NCBI GenBank assembly: GCA_018433585.1
Contig: JAHDQW010000001.1
Coordinates: 310,001-374,000, forward strand
DNA: 64,000 bases
Direction: 5' to 3'
Source: Candidatus Praeruminimicrobium purgamenti
GTDB taxonomy: Bacteria; Elusimicrobiota; Endomicrobiia; Endomicrobiales; Endomicrobiaceae
Positions 54,515 through 63,534 of the stretch are shown in pieces. A model generated the notes under the pieces. That model was not told the DNA's origin. It was given only the letters and a program-made list of their open reading frames with translations, and did not search any database. How positions within the stretch are numbered: position 1 is the stretch's first letter; the number at the start of each line of letters is the position of its first letter. A program made the position numbers and the translations under genes.

Positions 54515-55759
54515 ATGAATATTTATTTAACAGCCGTAATATCTTTTTTGCTGATTGCTTTTATAATTGACGCCGTTGCAGATTATTTTAATATAAAAAA
54601 TATGACGGACGAGCTTCCCGGAGAATTTGCCGGTTATTATGACGCTGATAAATATAAAAAATCGCAGAATTATTTAAGAGACAAAACGGCGTTTTCATTT
54701 ATCTCTTCTTTTACTGTTTTAGTTATTGAAATTATATTTATTATTTCCGGCGGTTTTAACTTTATCGATATGATTTCAAGATCTTTCGGATACGGAGAAA
54801 TAGCCACTGGCTTGTTTTTTGCGGCGTTTTTGATGATATTGCTTAATATAATACAAATACCTTTTGCGGCATACAATACCTTTGTTATTGAAACCAAGTA
54901 CGGATTTAACAAAACTACTGTAAAAACATTTTTTATCGATATTTTAAAAACGGCATTTTTATTTGCTGTTATAGGATTGCCTGTTTTTGCTCTTATCGTC
55001 TGGTTCTTTGTCAAATTCGGCTCTTTTGCATGGATTTACGCTGCTGCGGCAGTCGTTTTATTTGAAATTTTGATAACTTTTATCGCGCCGGTATTTATTA
55101 TGCCGCTGTTTAATAAGTATATTCCTCTTGAAGACGGAGAATTAAAGTCTGAGCTTGAACGTTATGCCTTGCGTGAAAATTTTAAGATGAAAGGCCTTTA
55201 TAAAATGGACGGTTCAAAACGCTCTACAAAAAGCAATGCTTTTTTTGCAGGTTTCGGTAAATTCAGAAGAATAGTTCTTTTTGACACATTAATAGAAAAG
55301 CATACGACGGATCAGCTTGTTTCCGTTCTTGCTCATGAAATGGGACATTATAAAAAAGGGCACATAACTAAATTTATGGCAATGTCTTTTGCGAATACAA
55401 TTTTAATGTTTTTTATTTTGTCTTTTTTTATAGATAATCAGTATATGTTTGAAGCTTTCGGAATGCAGAATATATCCGTTTATGCGGCATTGGTATTTTT
55501 TGGTTTTTTGTATACTCCTGTATCAATGTTCTTATCTGTCATTCAAAATGTTTTGTCCAGAAAATATGAATTTGAAGCCGATAAATATTCCGTTGAAACT
55601 TATAAAAAGCCGGATTCAATGATTGAGGCTTTGAAAAAACTTTCAGTTGACAATCTTACAAATTTAACGCCTCATAAGTTTAAAGTATTTTTAGAATATT
55701 CGCACCCGCCGGTTTTGGAAAGAATAAAAGCAATAAATAATATAAAAACAGAGGAGTAG
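54515..55759 (+). CDS. M48 family membrane protease (Ste24/CAAX-type)
   Basis: Zinc metalloprotease in the inner membrane. The catalytic HExxH is in VLAHEMGHYKKGH and the third zinc ligand in YEFEADKYSVE. Several hydrophobic segments flank the domain and SKRSTKSNAFFAGFGKFRRIV is the usual preceding strand. The length is 414 residues from the ATG at 54515, which follows AGGGAG. A TTG at 54476 is in frame but overlaps the TATAAT (54471-54476) of the likely promoter and so cannot be in the transcript. Relatives cut prenylated peptides in eukaryotes and act in membrane-protein quality control in bacteria. Confidence 0.9.
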   Translation: MNIYLTAVISFLLIAFIIDAVADYFNIKNMTDELPGEFAGYYDADKYKKSQNYLRDKTAFSFISSFTVLVIEIIFIISGGFNFIDMISRSFGYGEIATGLFFAAFLMILLNIIQIPFAAYNTFVIETKYGFNKTTVKTFFIDILKTAFLFAVIGLPVFALIVWFFVKFGSFAWIYAAAAVVLFEILITFIAPVFIMPLFNKYIPLEDGELKSELERYALRENFKMKGLYKMDGSKRSTKSNAFFAGFGKFRRIVLFDTLIEKHTTDQLVSVLAHEMGHYKKGHITKFMAMSFANTILMFFILSFFIDNQYMFEAFGMQNISVYAALVFFGFLYTPVSMFLSVIQNVLSRKYEFEADKYSVETYKKPDSMIEALKKLSVDNLTNLTPHKFKVFLEYSHPPVLERIKAINNIKTEE

Positions 55760-55763
55760 GACT

Positions 55764-56792
55764 ATGGACAATTTACTTAAAGAACTTTTGTTGGCTCCCG
55801 GTATTTCAGGTTGTGAAGAAGCCGTTGCACAAATTATGAAGCGAGAACTTGAGAAAACCTGCGATGAGGTTAGAATTGATAATTTCGGCAATGTTATCGC
55901 AAAAAAAGGAAACGGCCCGAAAAAAATAATGATAGCGGCCCATATGGATGAAATAGGTCTTGCCGTTAAATATGTAAATAACGAAGGTTTTATATATTTT
56001 ATAAAAGTCGGCGGAATAGCTGATATGGTTTTGCCGGGACAAAGAGTTATTATTAAAGCGAAGAAAGGAGATGTCTGCGGAGTTATAGGAACAAAACCTC
56101 CTCATCTGCAGGGTCCTGACGAAAGAAAAAAAGTTATGACCCACGACAATATGTTTATAGATATAGGATGCGGTTCAAAACAGGAAGTCTTGGAAAAAGT
56201 CGAAATAGGCGACCAGATTATTTTCGAATCGAATGCAGGCGTTTTGAATAAAGACGTTTATTACGGTAAAGCGATAGACAACAGAGCAGGGTGTTATGCA
56301 ATGATAAAAGTAATGGAGCAGCTTGCATCTCCTGACGCCGAAGTTTATGCTGTCGCAACAGCGCAGGAAGAAGTAGGTTTAAAAGGCGCAAGAACTTCAT
56401 CTTTTGCGATAAATCCAGACTTTGCTCTGATACTGGACACCACGGTTGCAGGAGACGTTCCCGGTATTGAAGACAAAATGTCTTCATTAAGATTGGGAGA
56501 AGGAATAGCTATAACTCTTATAGAGGCAAGCGGCAGAGGAACGATTGTAAGCAATAAAGTCAGAAGATTAATGATAGATACCGCAAAAGAAAACAATATA
56601 AAGCATCAAATTGACGTTATAGACGGCGGTATGACAGACGGAGCCGTTATTTATATGAACAGAGAGGGAATTTTGACAGGTATATTAAGCATACCTACAA
56701 GATACCTGCATGCTTCAAGTTCAGTATTTAATATAAAGGATTTGGAAAGCGCCGTTGAGTTGTCGGTTAAAGTTATATCAAAAATAAAATAA
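55764..56792 (+). CDS. M42 family aminopeptidase
   Basis: Cytosolic dinuclear metalloaminopeptidase of the FrvX/PepA-like, tetrahedral TET group, 342 residues. Metal ligands and catalytic residues are visible in IAAHMDEIGLAV, the bridging Asp in KAIDNRAGC, the catalytic Glu pair in TAQEEVGLKGA, the Asp in ALILDTT, and the final DGGMTDGAVIYM. Four bases separate it from the M48 gene, so the two are probably cotranscribed in peptide turnover. Confidence 0.93.
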   Translation: MDNLLKELLLAPGISGCEEAVAQIMKRELEKTCDEVRIDNFGNVIAKKGNGPKKIMIAAHMDEIGLAVKYVNNEGFIYFIKVGGIADMVLPGQRVIIKAKKGDVCGVIGTKPPHLQGPDERKKVMTHDNMFIDIGCGSKQEVLEKVEIGDQIIFESNAGVLNKDVYYGKAIDNRAGCYAMIKVMEQLASPDAEVYAVATAQEEVGLKGARTSSFAINPDFALILDTTVAGDVPGIEDKMSSLRLGEGIAITLIEASGRGTIVSNKVRRLMIDTAKENNIKHQIDVIDGGMTDGAVIYMNREGILTGILSIPTRYLHASSSVFNIKDLESAVELSVKVISKIK

Positions 56793-56843
56793 CGGAATGA
56801 TTTTTCAATATTTCCAAAATATTTAATTTGTCATTGCGTAAAT

Positions 56844-56872
56844 TTGCCAAAATAAGGAGCTTTTGATAAAAT
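56844..56872 (+). promoter_or_regulatory. promoter of alaS, predicted leaderless
   Basis: TTGCCA (56844-56849) and TAAAAT (56867-56872) with a 17-base spacer. The transcript would start at about 56878-56880, within three bases of the alaS ATG. Confidence 0.55.
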
Positions 56873-56880
56873 AACATATT

Positions 56881-59508
56881 ATGAATAAACAATCAGCAAA
56901 TATAAGAAAAACTTTTTTAGACTTTTTTGAACAAAAAGGCTGCAAAATTGTAGAATCGGATTCTTTGGTTCCGTCCGGAGACAAGACTCTGTTATTTACT
57001 TCTGCCGGAATGGTGCAGTTTAAACAGCACTTTTTGGGACAAAGCAAAGACACTTTCACTAAAGCGACTACTTCCCAAAAATGTTTCAGAACGTCCGATA
57101 TAGACCAGGTCGGCATTACAAACAGACACTTAACTTTTTTCGAAATGCTTGGCAATTTTTCTTTCGGCGATTATTTTAAACAAGAAGCTATCGCATGGGC
57201 ATGGGATTTTTTAACCAATGTTATGGCTTTGCCGAAAGATAAATTATATATAACCGTTTATAAAGATGATGATGATGCCAAAGAAATATGGAAAAGAATT
57301 GTTCCTGAATCAAGAATTATAAAAATGGGCGATGAAACTAATTTCTGGACGATGGGTCCTACTGGACCGTGCGGACCTTGTTCTGAAATATTGATAGACC
57401 TCGGTCCTGAAATGGGATGCGGTAAGCCTACATGCAGCCCTGCATGCGACTGCAACAGATATCTTGAAGTTTGGAACCTTGTTTTTACGCAGTTTGACAG
57501 ACAGGAAGACGGAAGTTTAAAACCTCTTGCAAGAAAAAACATAGATACGGGCATGGGGCTGGAGCGTTTGGTTGCCGCCGTTAACGGAAAAAATAATGTT
57601 TTTGAAACGGATTTATTTCTGCCGATAATGAACGCATCTTCCGAATTATTGAAAGTTTCCATGAAAGATAACGTTCAGAAATTAAGAATGATAGCCGATC
57701 ACGCAAGAGCCGTTACGTTTCTTATTTCAGACGGTATACTTCCTTCAAACGAAGGAAGAGGGTATGTCTTGAGAAGAATTTTAAGAAGAGCCGTGAGACA
57801 AGGGAAAGTTTTTGGCATGAATGAACCGTTTTTATATAAGCTCGTAGATAATGTCCATTCCATAATGTCATATGCTTATCCTGAATTGACGGCAAGACTT
57901 GACAACATTAAGTCGATGGTAAAAGTTGAAGAAGAAAAATTTTTGGAAACTTTAAATACCGGCACGGATATATTGAACAATTTAATAACTGATTATAAGA
58001 ATAAAAAGAATTTTGTAATTAACGGGAATGATGTCTTTAAACTGTATGACACGTACGGTTTTCCTCATGAACTTACAAAAGAAATTGCCCAGGAAAACGG
58101 ACTTTCGATAGACGAAAAGTCTTTTGAAGAAGAAAAAAAGAAAGCTCAGGAAAAATCAAGAGGAGCTTGGAGCGGCTCAGGCGAACAGGACATAACTTTT
58201 TATTCAATTTTGCATAAAGAAACAGGAGATACGAATTTTAAAGGTTACGAAAAATGCACTTTGAACTCAAAGGTTTTATCTTTGATAAAAGACGGCAAAA
58301 AAGTCGATGTTTTATCAAAGGGCGATAAAGGCGAAATAATACTTGACGCTACGCCTTTTTATGCCGAATCGGGAGGACAAATTGCCGATTTTGGAACTTT
58401 GTTCAACGATAAGACAAAAATATACGTATCTGAAGTTACAAAACCTATAGGAAGTTTGTTTGTCCATAAAATAGAAGTCAATGAAGGCAGCGTTAAAACG
58501 GGAGATGTTTTGACGGCTGCAATTGACGCTTCCAACAGACAGCAGATAGCGAGACATCATACGGCGACGCATTTGCTTCATAAAGTCTTAAGAGATTTAT
58601 TGGGCAGTCATGTAGCCCAGGCAGGTTCTTTGGTCACTGCAAATTCTTTAAGATTTGATTTTAACCATTTTAAAGCTCTTAGCAAAGAAGAACTTTACCA
58701 GATAGAAAAAAATGTTAATGAAGCCGTAAGAGCAAATTTCCCTTTATCAATAGTTGAAATGCCTATACAGGAAGCAAGAGAAAAAGGAGCAACTGCTTTG
58801 TTCGGAGAAAAATACGGAAACGTTGTAAGAACCGTAACCGTAAAAGAAGATAACGAAAATATTTTTTCAATGGAGCTTTGCGGCGGTACTCATGTGAGAA
58901 TGACAGGTGATATCGGAATGATTAAGATTGTTTCCGAATCTTCAGTCGGCAGCGGAATAAGAAGAATAGAAGCTGTTGCCGGGAGCGCGGCGGAAAAATA
59001 TTTTGACGATTTGGAAGAACAGATACACAATATTTCTAAAACTTTAAAAGTTTCCAAGAATTTGCTGTCAGGAGCAGTAGAAAAACTTTTGGCGGACATA
59101 AAGCATTTGGAGTCTGAATTATCATCTTTAAAAAGTAAATGCATATCAGGCGAAATAGACGAATATCTTAAGAAAGTTAAACTTGTAAAAGATATAAACG
59201 TTTTAGCCTTTGATGTTGAAGATGTTGACGTGAAATCTTTGAGAGATATGTCAGATAAGGTCAGAGAAAAACTTTCTTCGGCAATAGTCGTTATATCTTC
59301 AAAATCGCAGGATAAAGTTTCTTTTGTCGTTTCAGTAAGCGGAGACCTTGTAAAAAAAGGATATCATGCCGGTAAAATAGCAAAACGTTTTGCGGCAAAG
59401 ATAGACGGTTCAGGCGGAGGGAAACCTGATTTTGCGCAGGGCGGCGGAAAAAAGTCAGAACAAATTTCTTCGGTAATAAATAATATAGAGGAAGTAATAA
59501 ATGACTAA
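56881..59508 (+). CDS. alaS: alanyl-tRNA synthetase
   Basis: Charges tRNA-Ala. The class II catalytic core starts with IRKTFLDFFEQKGC, then SLVPSGDKTLLFTSAGMVQFK, TNRHLTFFEMLGNFSFGDYF and the motif-3 region DTGMGLERL. The editing domain carries HHTATHLLH and CGGTHV. The C-terminal domain ends in GSGGGKPDFAQGGG. The 875-residue length is standard. An in-frame TAA at 56872-56874 fixes the start at 56881, and no ribosome binding site lies at the right distance. The stop overlaps the ACT-protein gene by eight bases. Confidence 0.97.
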   Translation: MNKQSANIRKTFLDFFEQKGCKIVESDSLVPSGDKTLLFTSAGMVQFKQHFLGQSKDTFTKATTSQKCFRTSDIDQVGITNRHLTFFEMLGNFSFGDYFKQEAIAWAWDFLTNVMALPKDKLYITVYKDDDDAKEIWKRIVPESRIIKMGDETNFWTMGPTGPCGPCSEILIDLGPEMGCGKPTCSPACDCNRYLEVWNLVFTQFDRQEDGSLKPLARKNIDTGMGLERLVAAVNGKNNVFETDLFLPIMNASSELLKVSMKDNVQKLRMIADHARAVTFLISDGILPSNEGRGYVLRRILRRAVRQGKVFGMNEPFLYKLVDNVHSIMSYAYPELTARLDNIKSMVKVEEEKFLETLNTGTDILNNLITDYKNKKNFVINGNDVFKLYDTYGFPHELTKEIAQENGLSIDEKSFEEEKKKAQEKSRGAWSGSGEQDITFYSILHKETGDTNFKGYEKCTLNSKVLSLIKDGKKVDVLSKGDKGEIILDATPFYAESGGQIADFGTLFNDKTKIYVSEVTKPIGSLFVHKIEVNEGSVKTGDVLTAAIDASNRQQIARHHTATHLLHKVLRDLLGSHVAQAGSLVTANSLRFDFNHFKALSKEELYQIEKNVNEAVRANFPLSIVEMPIQEAREKGATALFGEKYGNVVRTVTVKEDNENIFSMELCGGTHVRMTGDIGMIKIVSESSVGSGIRRIEAVAGSAAEKYFDDLEEQIHNISKTLKVSKNLLSGAVEKLLADIKHLESELSSLKSKCISGEIDEYLKKVKLVKDINVLAFDVEDVDVKSLRDMSDKVREKLSSAIVVISSKSQDKVSFVVSVSGDLVKKGYHAGKIAKRFAAKIDGSGGGKPDFAQGGGKKSEQISSVINNIEEVIND

Positions 59509-60040
59509 AAAATTATTGTCATTATCTGCAATAGGTAAAGATAAAACAGGCATAGTCAGTTCTATTTCAAAAGTTCTTTTTGAACTCGGATGCAATATAG
59601 AAAATTCTACGATGACTCTTTTATCCGGACAATTTGCGATGATACTTCTTATAGCTTATCCGAAAGATGCAGATGTTTCTAAAATAAAAACGAAATTAAA
59701 GCATGCTTTAAAAGATACCGGTCTTTCTTTTTCAATAAATGAAATTGACGACAACAGCAAAAATATACAGACTTTCGGAGATTATGTCATTTCCTTGTAC
59801 GGCGCGGACAAACCCGGTATCGTTTACAATATAAGCAAATATCTGGCGTCAAAGAAAGTCAATATCACAGACGTGCAAACGTCAATAATAGGCGTAAAAG
59901 ATAAAGTTTATGTGATGCTGCTGGAAATACAGCTGCCGAAAAAAGTAACTGCGGATGATATTAAGTCGCAAATGAAACTATTGTCAAAGGAACTGAACGT
60001 ATATATATCCGTAAATCAGGCGGATTCTCCAGAGATATAA
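59501..60040 (+). CDS. tandem ACT-domain regulator, GcvR-like
   Basis: A 179-residue protein made of two ACT domains. The first begins LSLSAIGKDKTGIVSSISKVL and the second VISLYGADKPGIVYNISKYL, each with the G-x-D-x-x-G-I-V turn of amino-acid-binding ACT domains. This is the architecture of GcvR-type regulators of glycine cleavage, but nothing nearby belongs to that pathway. It overlaps alaS by eight bases and the deformylase follows after one base. Confidence 0.85.
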   Translation: MTKKLLSLSAIGKDKTGIVSSISKVLFELGCNIENSTMTLLSGQFAMILLIAYPKDADVSKIKTKLKHALKDTGLSFSINEIDDNSKNIQTFGDYVISLYGADKPGIVYNISKYLASKKVNITDVQTSIIGVKDKVYVMLLEIQLPKKVTADDIKSQMKLLSKELNVYISVNQADSPEI

Positions 60041-60041
60041 A

Positions 60042-60536
60042 GTGGCAATTTTAAAGATTTTGACAATCCCAAACGATATTTTAAAACAGATAAGTTCTCC
60101 TGTTGATGTTATTGACAACGGCGTAAAAAAACTTATAGCGGACATGTGCGACACTATGAAAAGTTCTTCGCATTGCGTAGGAATTGCCGCGCCTCAGGTA
60201 GGCGTATTGTCAAGAATTATAGCGGTTGATGTCTCTTTAAATATGAAGCCTCATAAAAATAACGGACTTTTAATAATGATAAATCCTGAGATTGTATATT
60301 CTTCAGGAAAATTAAAATCCAGAGAAGGCTGTTTGAGCGTTCCTGATTTTACCGGCAACGTTACAAGAAAAGCAAAAATAGAAGTTAAGTATTTGGATAT
60401 TAACGGCGAAAAGAAAATATTAAAAACTTCAGGATTTGAATCAATAGTTTTACAACATGAAATCGATCATTTAGACGGTTTTCTCTTCTTAGACAGAGTT
60501 TCTTCACTTAAGACGGATGTCTTTAAACGAATTTGA
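60042..60536 (+). CDS. def: peptide deformylase
   Basis: Removes the formyl group from nascent N-terminal methionine. All three motifs are present: GIAAPQVG, EGCLSVP and QHEIDHLDG, which supply the metal ligands and the catalytic Glu. 164 residues. The start is GTG directly after the preceding stop, so translation is probably coupled. The C-terminus is short, as in many Gram-negative enzymes. Confidence 0.96.
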   Translation: MAILKILTIPNDILKQISSPVDVIDNGVKKLIADMCDTMKSSSHCVGIAAPQVGVLSRIIAVDVSLNMKPHKNNGLLIMINPEIVYSSGKLKSREGCLSVPDFTGNVTRKAKIEVKYLDINGEKKILKTSGFESIVLQHEIDHLDGFLFLDRVSSLKTDVFKRI

Positions 60537-60608
60537 TATTTTGTATATATAAATATAAAATCTGGCTGACATTATTCTGCTGAAAATAAATGACAATAAG
60601 GATGAAAT

Positions 60609-62045
60609 TTGTTACCTTTTGACGTTGACATCTATTTATTTGCAATAATTATACTGGACTTGCTGTCCATTATGATTATGATTTTTAAGGAACAGAAAAG
60701 ACCGTCGTCAATTATGGTTTGGTCTTTATTGTTTATTATTCTGCCTATAGCGGGATTCGTATTATACATCTTTATCGGGAAAGGGCCTTCCCTTAAGAAG
60801 CAAAGAACATTTCATTTAAAAATGCAGACTGATAAAAAGCTTGCTTCAAGCGCTTTGGACGATAATTTAAATAAATTTAAGAATCTTAACATATCAAAGC
60901 AGCATATCAACGATATCGTAGAATTTAACGCAAAGTACAATCTTGCCGCTGTCGCAATTTATAACGATGTTACCGTTTATACTGATATCGCAAAACAATA
61001 CGAGGATATGATTGCAGATATTTCAAATGCGAAAAAATCGGTTAATATATTATATTTTATTTATAAAACAGACAGCATAGGAACAAGGCTTAGAGACGTT
61101 CTTGTGCAAAAAGCAAAAGAAGGCGTAACAATAAGACTTGTAGTTGATGATATAGGTTCAATGGGAGCAGGCGATAAATTCTTTAAGCCTTTGACAGACA
61201 ACGGGGCCGAAGTATTAAGATTTTTGCAGGGAAAGTGGAAATATCTTAATTTTAACATAAATTACCGTAATCACAGAAAAATGGTTGTTATAGACGACCG
61301 TATTGCCTATACGGGTGGAGCAAACGTAGGAGATGAGTATATGAATAAAGGGAAACTCCCATGGAGAGATACTCATATGAAAGTTGTCGGAGACGGCGTT
61401 TATCTTATAAATTTGAGATTTTTTAAAGATTATTCTTATGTCACCCATAAAGATGTTATAGCTTATGTTTTGGCAAAACCTAAACATAATGTAACTAATA
61501 TTTTGCCTATGCAGCTTATAAGCAGCGGTCCCGACGTCGCTAATGAAGAAATAAAGCAGACATATATAAAACTTATTTATAATGCGAAAACAAGAATTTG
61601 GATGCAAACGCCTTATTATATACCTGACGAAAGTTTTGCCGATGCAGTTTCAACTGCGGTAAGAAGCGGAGTTGACGTGAGAATAATGATTCCTGAAATA
61701 CCCGATAAGAAACTTGTATATTATGCGACAAAAAGCTATGCAAGCGATATGGCAAAGATAGGCGCAAAGGTGTATTTTTATCCTGCTTTTATACACAGTA
61801 AAACTTTAATAGTCGACGATGATATTTGTTCATTGGGTACATTTAACATAGACGTCAGAAGCTTTAAACTTCATTTTGAACTGACGAACCTTATGTACGG
61901 TAAAGAAATAACTTCACAAATGGCCGGAATGTTTGAAAATGATGCCCAAAAAAGCTCAATTATGGATATAGAATATATCAATATGCAGTCTAAAAATGAA
62001 AAATTTATGCAGGCTATAATGAGACTGTTCTCGCCTATTTTTTAA
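60609..62045 (+). CDS. cls: cardiolipin synthase (phospholipase D family)
   Basis: Membrane enzyme that condenses phosphatidylglycerol to cardiolipin. Two N-terminal transmembrane helices (about residues 5-25 and 35-57) with WSLLFIILPIAGFVLYIFIG are followed by two HKD half-sites, NHRKMVVIDDRIAYTGGANVGDEY and HSKTLIVDDDICSLGTFN. The 478-residue length is normal. The start is TTG with AAGGAT upstream; the ATG seven bases upstream (60602) is in another frame. The gene meets the Crp/Fnr gene head-on. Confidence 0.92.
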   Translation: MLPFDVDIYLFAIIILDLLSIMIMIFKEQKRPSSIMVWSLLFIILPIAGFVLYIFIGKGPSLKKQRTFHLKMQTDKKLASSALDDNLNKFKNLNISKQHINDIVEFNAKYNLAAVAIYNDVTVYTDIAKQYEDMIADISNAKKSVNILYFIYKTDSIGTRLRDVLVQKAKEGVTIRLVVDDIGSMGAGDKFFKPLTDNGAEVLRFLQGKWKYLNFNINYRNHRKMVVIDDRIAYTGGANVGDEYMNKGKLPWRDTHMKVVGDGVYLINLRFFKDYSYVTHKDVIAYVLAKPKHNVTNILPMQLISSGPDVANEEIKQTYIKLIYNAKTRIWMQTPYYIPDESFADAVSTAVRSGVDVRIMIPEIPDKKLVYYATKSYASDMAKIGAKVYFYPAFIHSKTLIVDDDICSLGTFNIDVRSFKLHFELTNLMYGKEITSQMAGMFENDAQKSSIMDIEYINMQSKNEKFMQAIMRLFSPIF

Positions 62046-62048
62046 CCG

Positions 62049-62735
62049 CTAATTTATTGAATTCGGGTTTTTCTTTTCAAAAAGAGTGAATTTGTTTTTA
62101 TTAAAGGATAATATTCCTTCATCCCTGAGTTTGCATATTTCATTAGACATAGCGCTTCTGTCTACATAAAGATAATCGGCAAGTTCCTGTCTGTTAAACT
62201 CTATTGTAAAAGAATTATTGTCCGCTTTTTTTGCCTGTTCGGAAAGGAAAGAAAGAATTTTTTCTCTGGTTGTTCTTTTTACGATATGTTCCATCTTTTG
62301 TATCAGAAGAATATTGTTGTCGGCCAGTATCTTAAGCATATTGTCAATAATCTTAGAATGAAAGGCGCAAGAGTTCGGACATACCGTAATTATTTTTTTG
62401 TAATTAATAAAGAGAATTTTTGCTTTTTCTGAAGCTACCACGCTCACAGGCAGTTTTGCAAGTTTGGAACAGGAAAACGCTTCTCCGAACATTTTACCGC
62501 TTGAAAACTTGGATATTATCGCTCTGTTGCCCCAATAATCTTCTTTAATAACATTTACGCTGCCTGACAAAATGATTCCGGCTTCAGAAACTTTGTTTTC
62601 CGCCGACCATATATATTCGTCTTTATTGTATGTTTTTTCCTTTGCGCACAGACATGATAAAATCGAAATAATGTCTTTTTCGTCTATATTGTGAAAAAGA
62701 GGCATTTTTTTTAGTACGTCTATATACTCTTTCAT
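62049..62735 (-). CDS. Crp/Fnr family regulator, HcpR-like by context
   Basis: A 228-residue regulator with an N-terminal effector beta roll (MPLFHNIDEKDIISIL, SGSVNVIKEDYWGNRAIISKF) and a C-terminal helix-turn-helix (FNRQELADYLYVDRSAMSNEI). No N-terminal FNR cysteine quartet is present, so an oxygen-labile [4Fe-4S] cluster of the FNR type is unlikely. Its divergent position next to ferredoxin and hcp is that of HcpR-like regulators, which respond to nitric oxide and activate hcp. A palindrome between the two genes is a likely binding site. A and T rich AAAGG precedes the ATG on the minus strand. Confidence 0.82.
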   Translation of the reverse strand: MKEYIDVLKKMPLFHNIDEKDIISILSCLCAKEKTYNKDEYIWSAENKVSEAGIILSGSVNVIKEDYWGNRAIISKFSSGKMFGEAFSCSKLAKLPVSVVASEKAKILFINYKKIITVCPNSCAFHSKIIDNMLKILADNNILLIQKMEHIVKRTTREKILSFLSEQAKKADNNSFTIEFNRQELADYLYVDRSAMSNEICKLRDEGILSFNKNKFTLFEKKNPNSIN

Positions 62736-62756
62736 AGAAAAAACCTTTTTTAAGTT

Positions 62757-62772
62757 TGTTGTAAAAACAACA
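62757..62772 (+). promoter_or_regulatory. candidate Crp/Fnr-type operator
   Basis: The perfect palindrome TGTTGT-AAAA-ACAACA lies between the regulator gene and the ferredoxin gene. Its centre (62764.5) is 41.5 bases from the predicted start near 62806, the spacing of class II activation. Confidence 0.6.
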
Positions 62773-62793
62773 TATTTGTTTTGTATATTTTAT

Positions 62794-62799
62794 TACAAT
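62794..62799 (+). promoter_or_regulatory. -10 box of the ferredoxin-hcp operon
   Basis: TACAAT, with no good -35 box because the palindrome at 62757-62772 takes its place. This is usual for promoters that need an activator. Confidence 0.45.
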
Positions 62800-62853
62800 A
62801 ATTCCACAAAAGCAATAATGCCGGATAAATATTGCAGTATGCGGAGGGTAAAT

Positions 62854-63519
62854 ATGATAAGAAAAATAATAAATATTGACAGAAAAAAATGTAACGGCTG
62901 CGGACTTTGCGTTCAGGCCTGCCATGAAGGCGCAATAGGCATGTACGAAGGAAAAGCAAAATTACTGCGCGACGATTACTGTGACGGATTGGGAGACTGT
63001 CTGCCTGTTTGTCCTACGGGAGCAATATCTTTTACCGAAAGAGAAACCGTCCCGTATAACGAGCAGGCTGTAATGCAGAATAAGTTCGTCAGTAAAAAAG
63101 AAGAAGCTCATTGTTCATGTCCCGGCAGCAAACCTGTTTTTAAAGAAAAAGAAGATTGCGGTTTTTATCAATGGCCTGTTCAAATTAAACTTGTCCCTGT
63201 AAGTGCTCCTTACTTTAAAAATACGGATTTAGTGATTGCCGCTGATTGTACTGCTTATGCATACAGCGATTTCTATAATAAATTTATAAAAAATAAAGCG
63301 GTCGTAATAGGATGTCCGAAATTGGATGATATTGATTATACTGAAAAACTTACGGCAATATTAAAAAATAATGAAGTTAAAAGTTTAACAATTATCCGTA
63401 TGGAAGTTCCCTGCTGCGGAGGTATTGAAAATGCCGCCGTAAATGCGCTGAAAAACAGCGGAAAATTTATTCCGTGGCAGGTTGTTACGGTATCAACAGA
63501 CGGAAAAATATCAGGTTAA
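62854..63519 (+). CDS. two-[4Fe-4S] ferredoxin-like protein
   Basis: A 221-residue protein. Near the N-terminus are two cluster motifs, CNGCGLCVQACHEGAI and CDGLGDCLPVCPTGAI. The second is longer between its first and second cysteines, as in ferredoxin-domain proteins found with hcp. The C-terminal part has further cysteines (HCSCPGS, VIGCPKLDD, PCCGG) and may bind another cofactor. I chose the ATG at 62854 with CGGAGGG upstream; an in-frame ATG at 62776 would overlap the promoter. It lies fifteen bases before hcp and probably gives it electrons. Confidence 0.88.
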   Translation: MIRKIINIDRKKCNGCGLCVQACHEGAIGMYEGKAKLLRDDYCDGLGDCLPVCPTGAISFTERETVPYNEQAVMQNKFVSKKEEAHCSCPGSKPVFKEKEDCGFYQWPVQIKLVPVSAPYFKNTDLVIAADCTAYAYSDFYNKFIKNKAVVIGCPKLDDIDYTEKLTAILKNNEVKSLTIIRMEVPCCGGIENAAVNALKNSGKFIPWQVVTVSTDGKISG

Positions 63520-63534
63520 AGGAGGAATGTAAAA

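Noticed and set aside
62049-62735. Oxygen-sensing FNR identity for the Crp/Fnr regulator
   Set aside because: The N-terminal cysteine cluster of FNR is absent; the scattered cysteines (such as CLCAK and CPNSC) do not have the FNR spacing.
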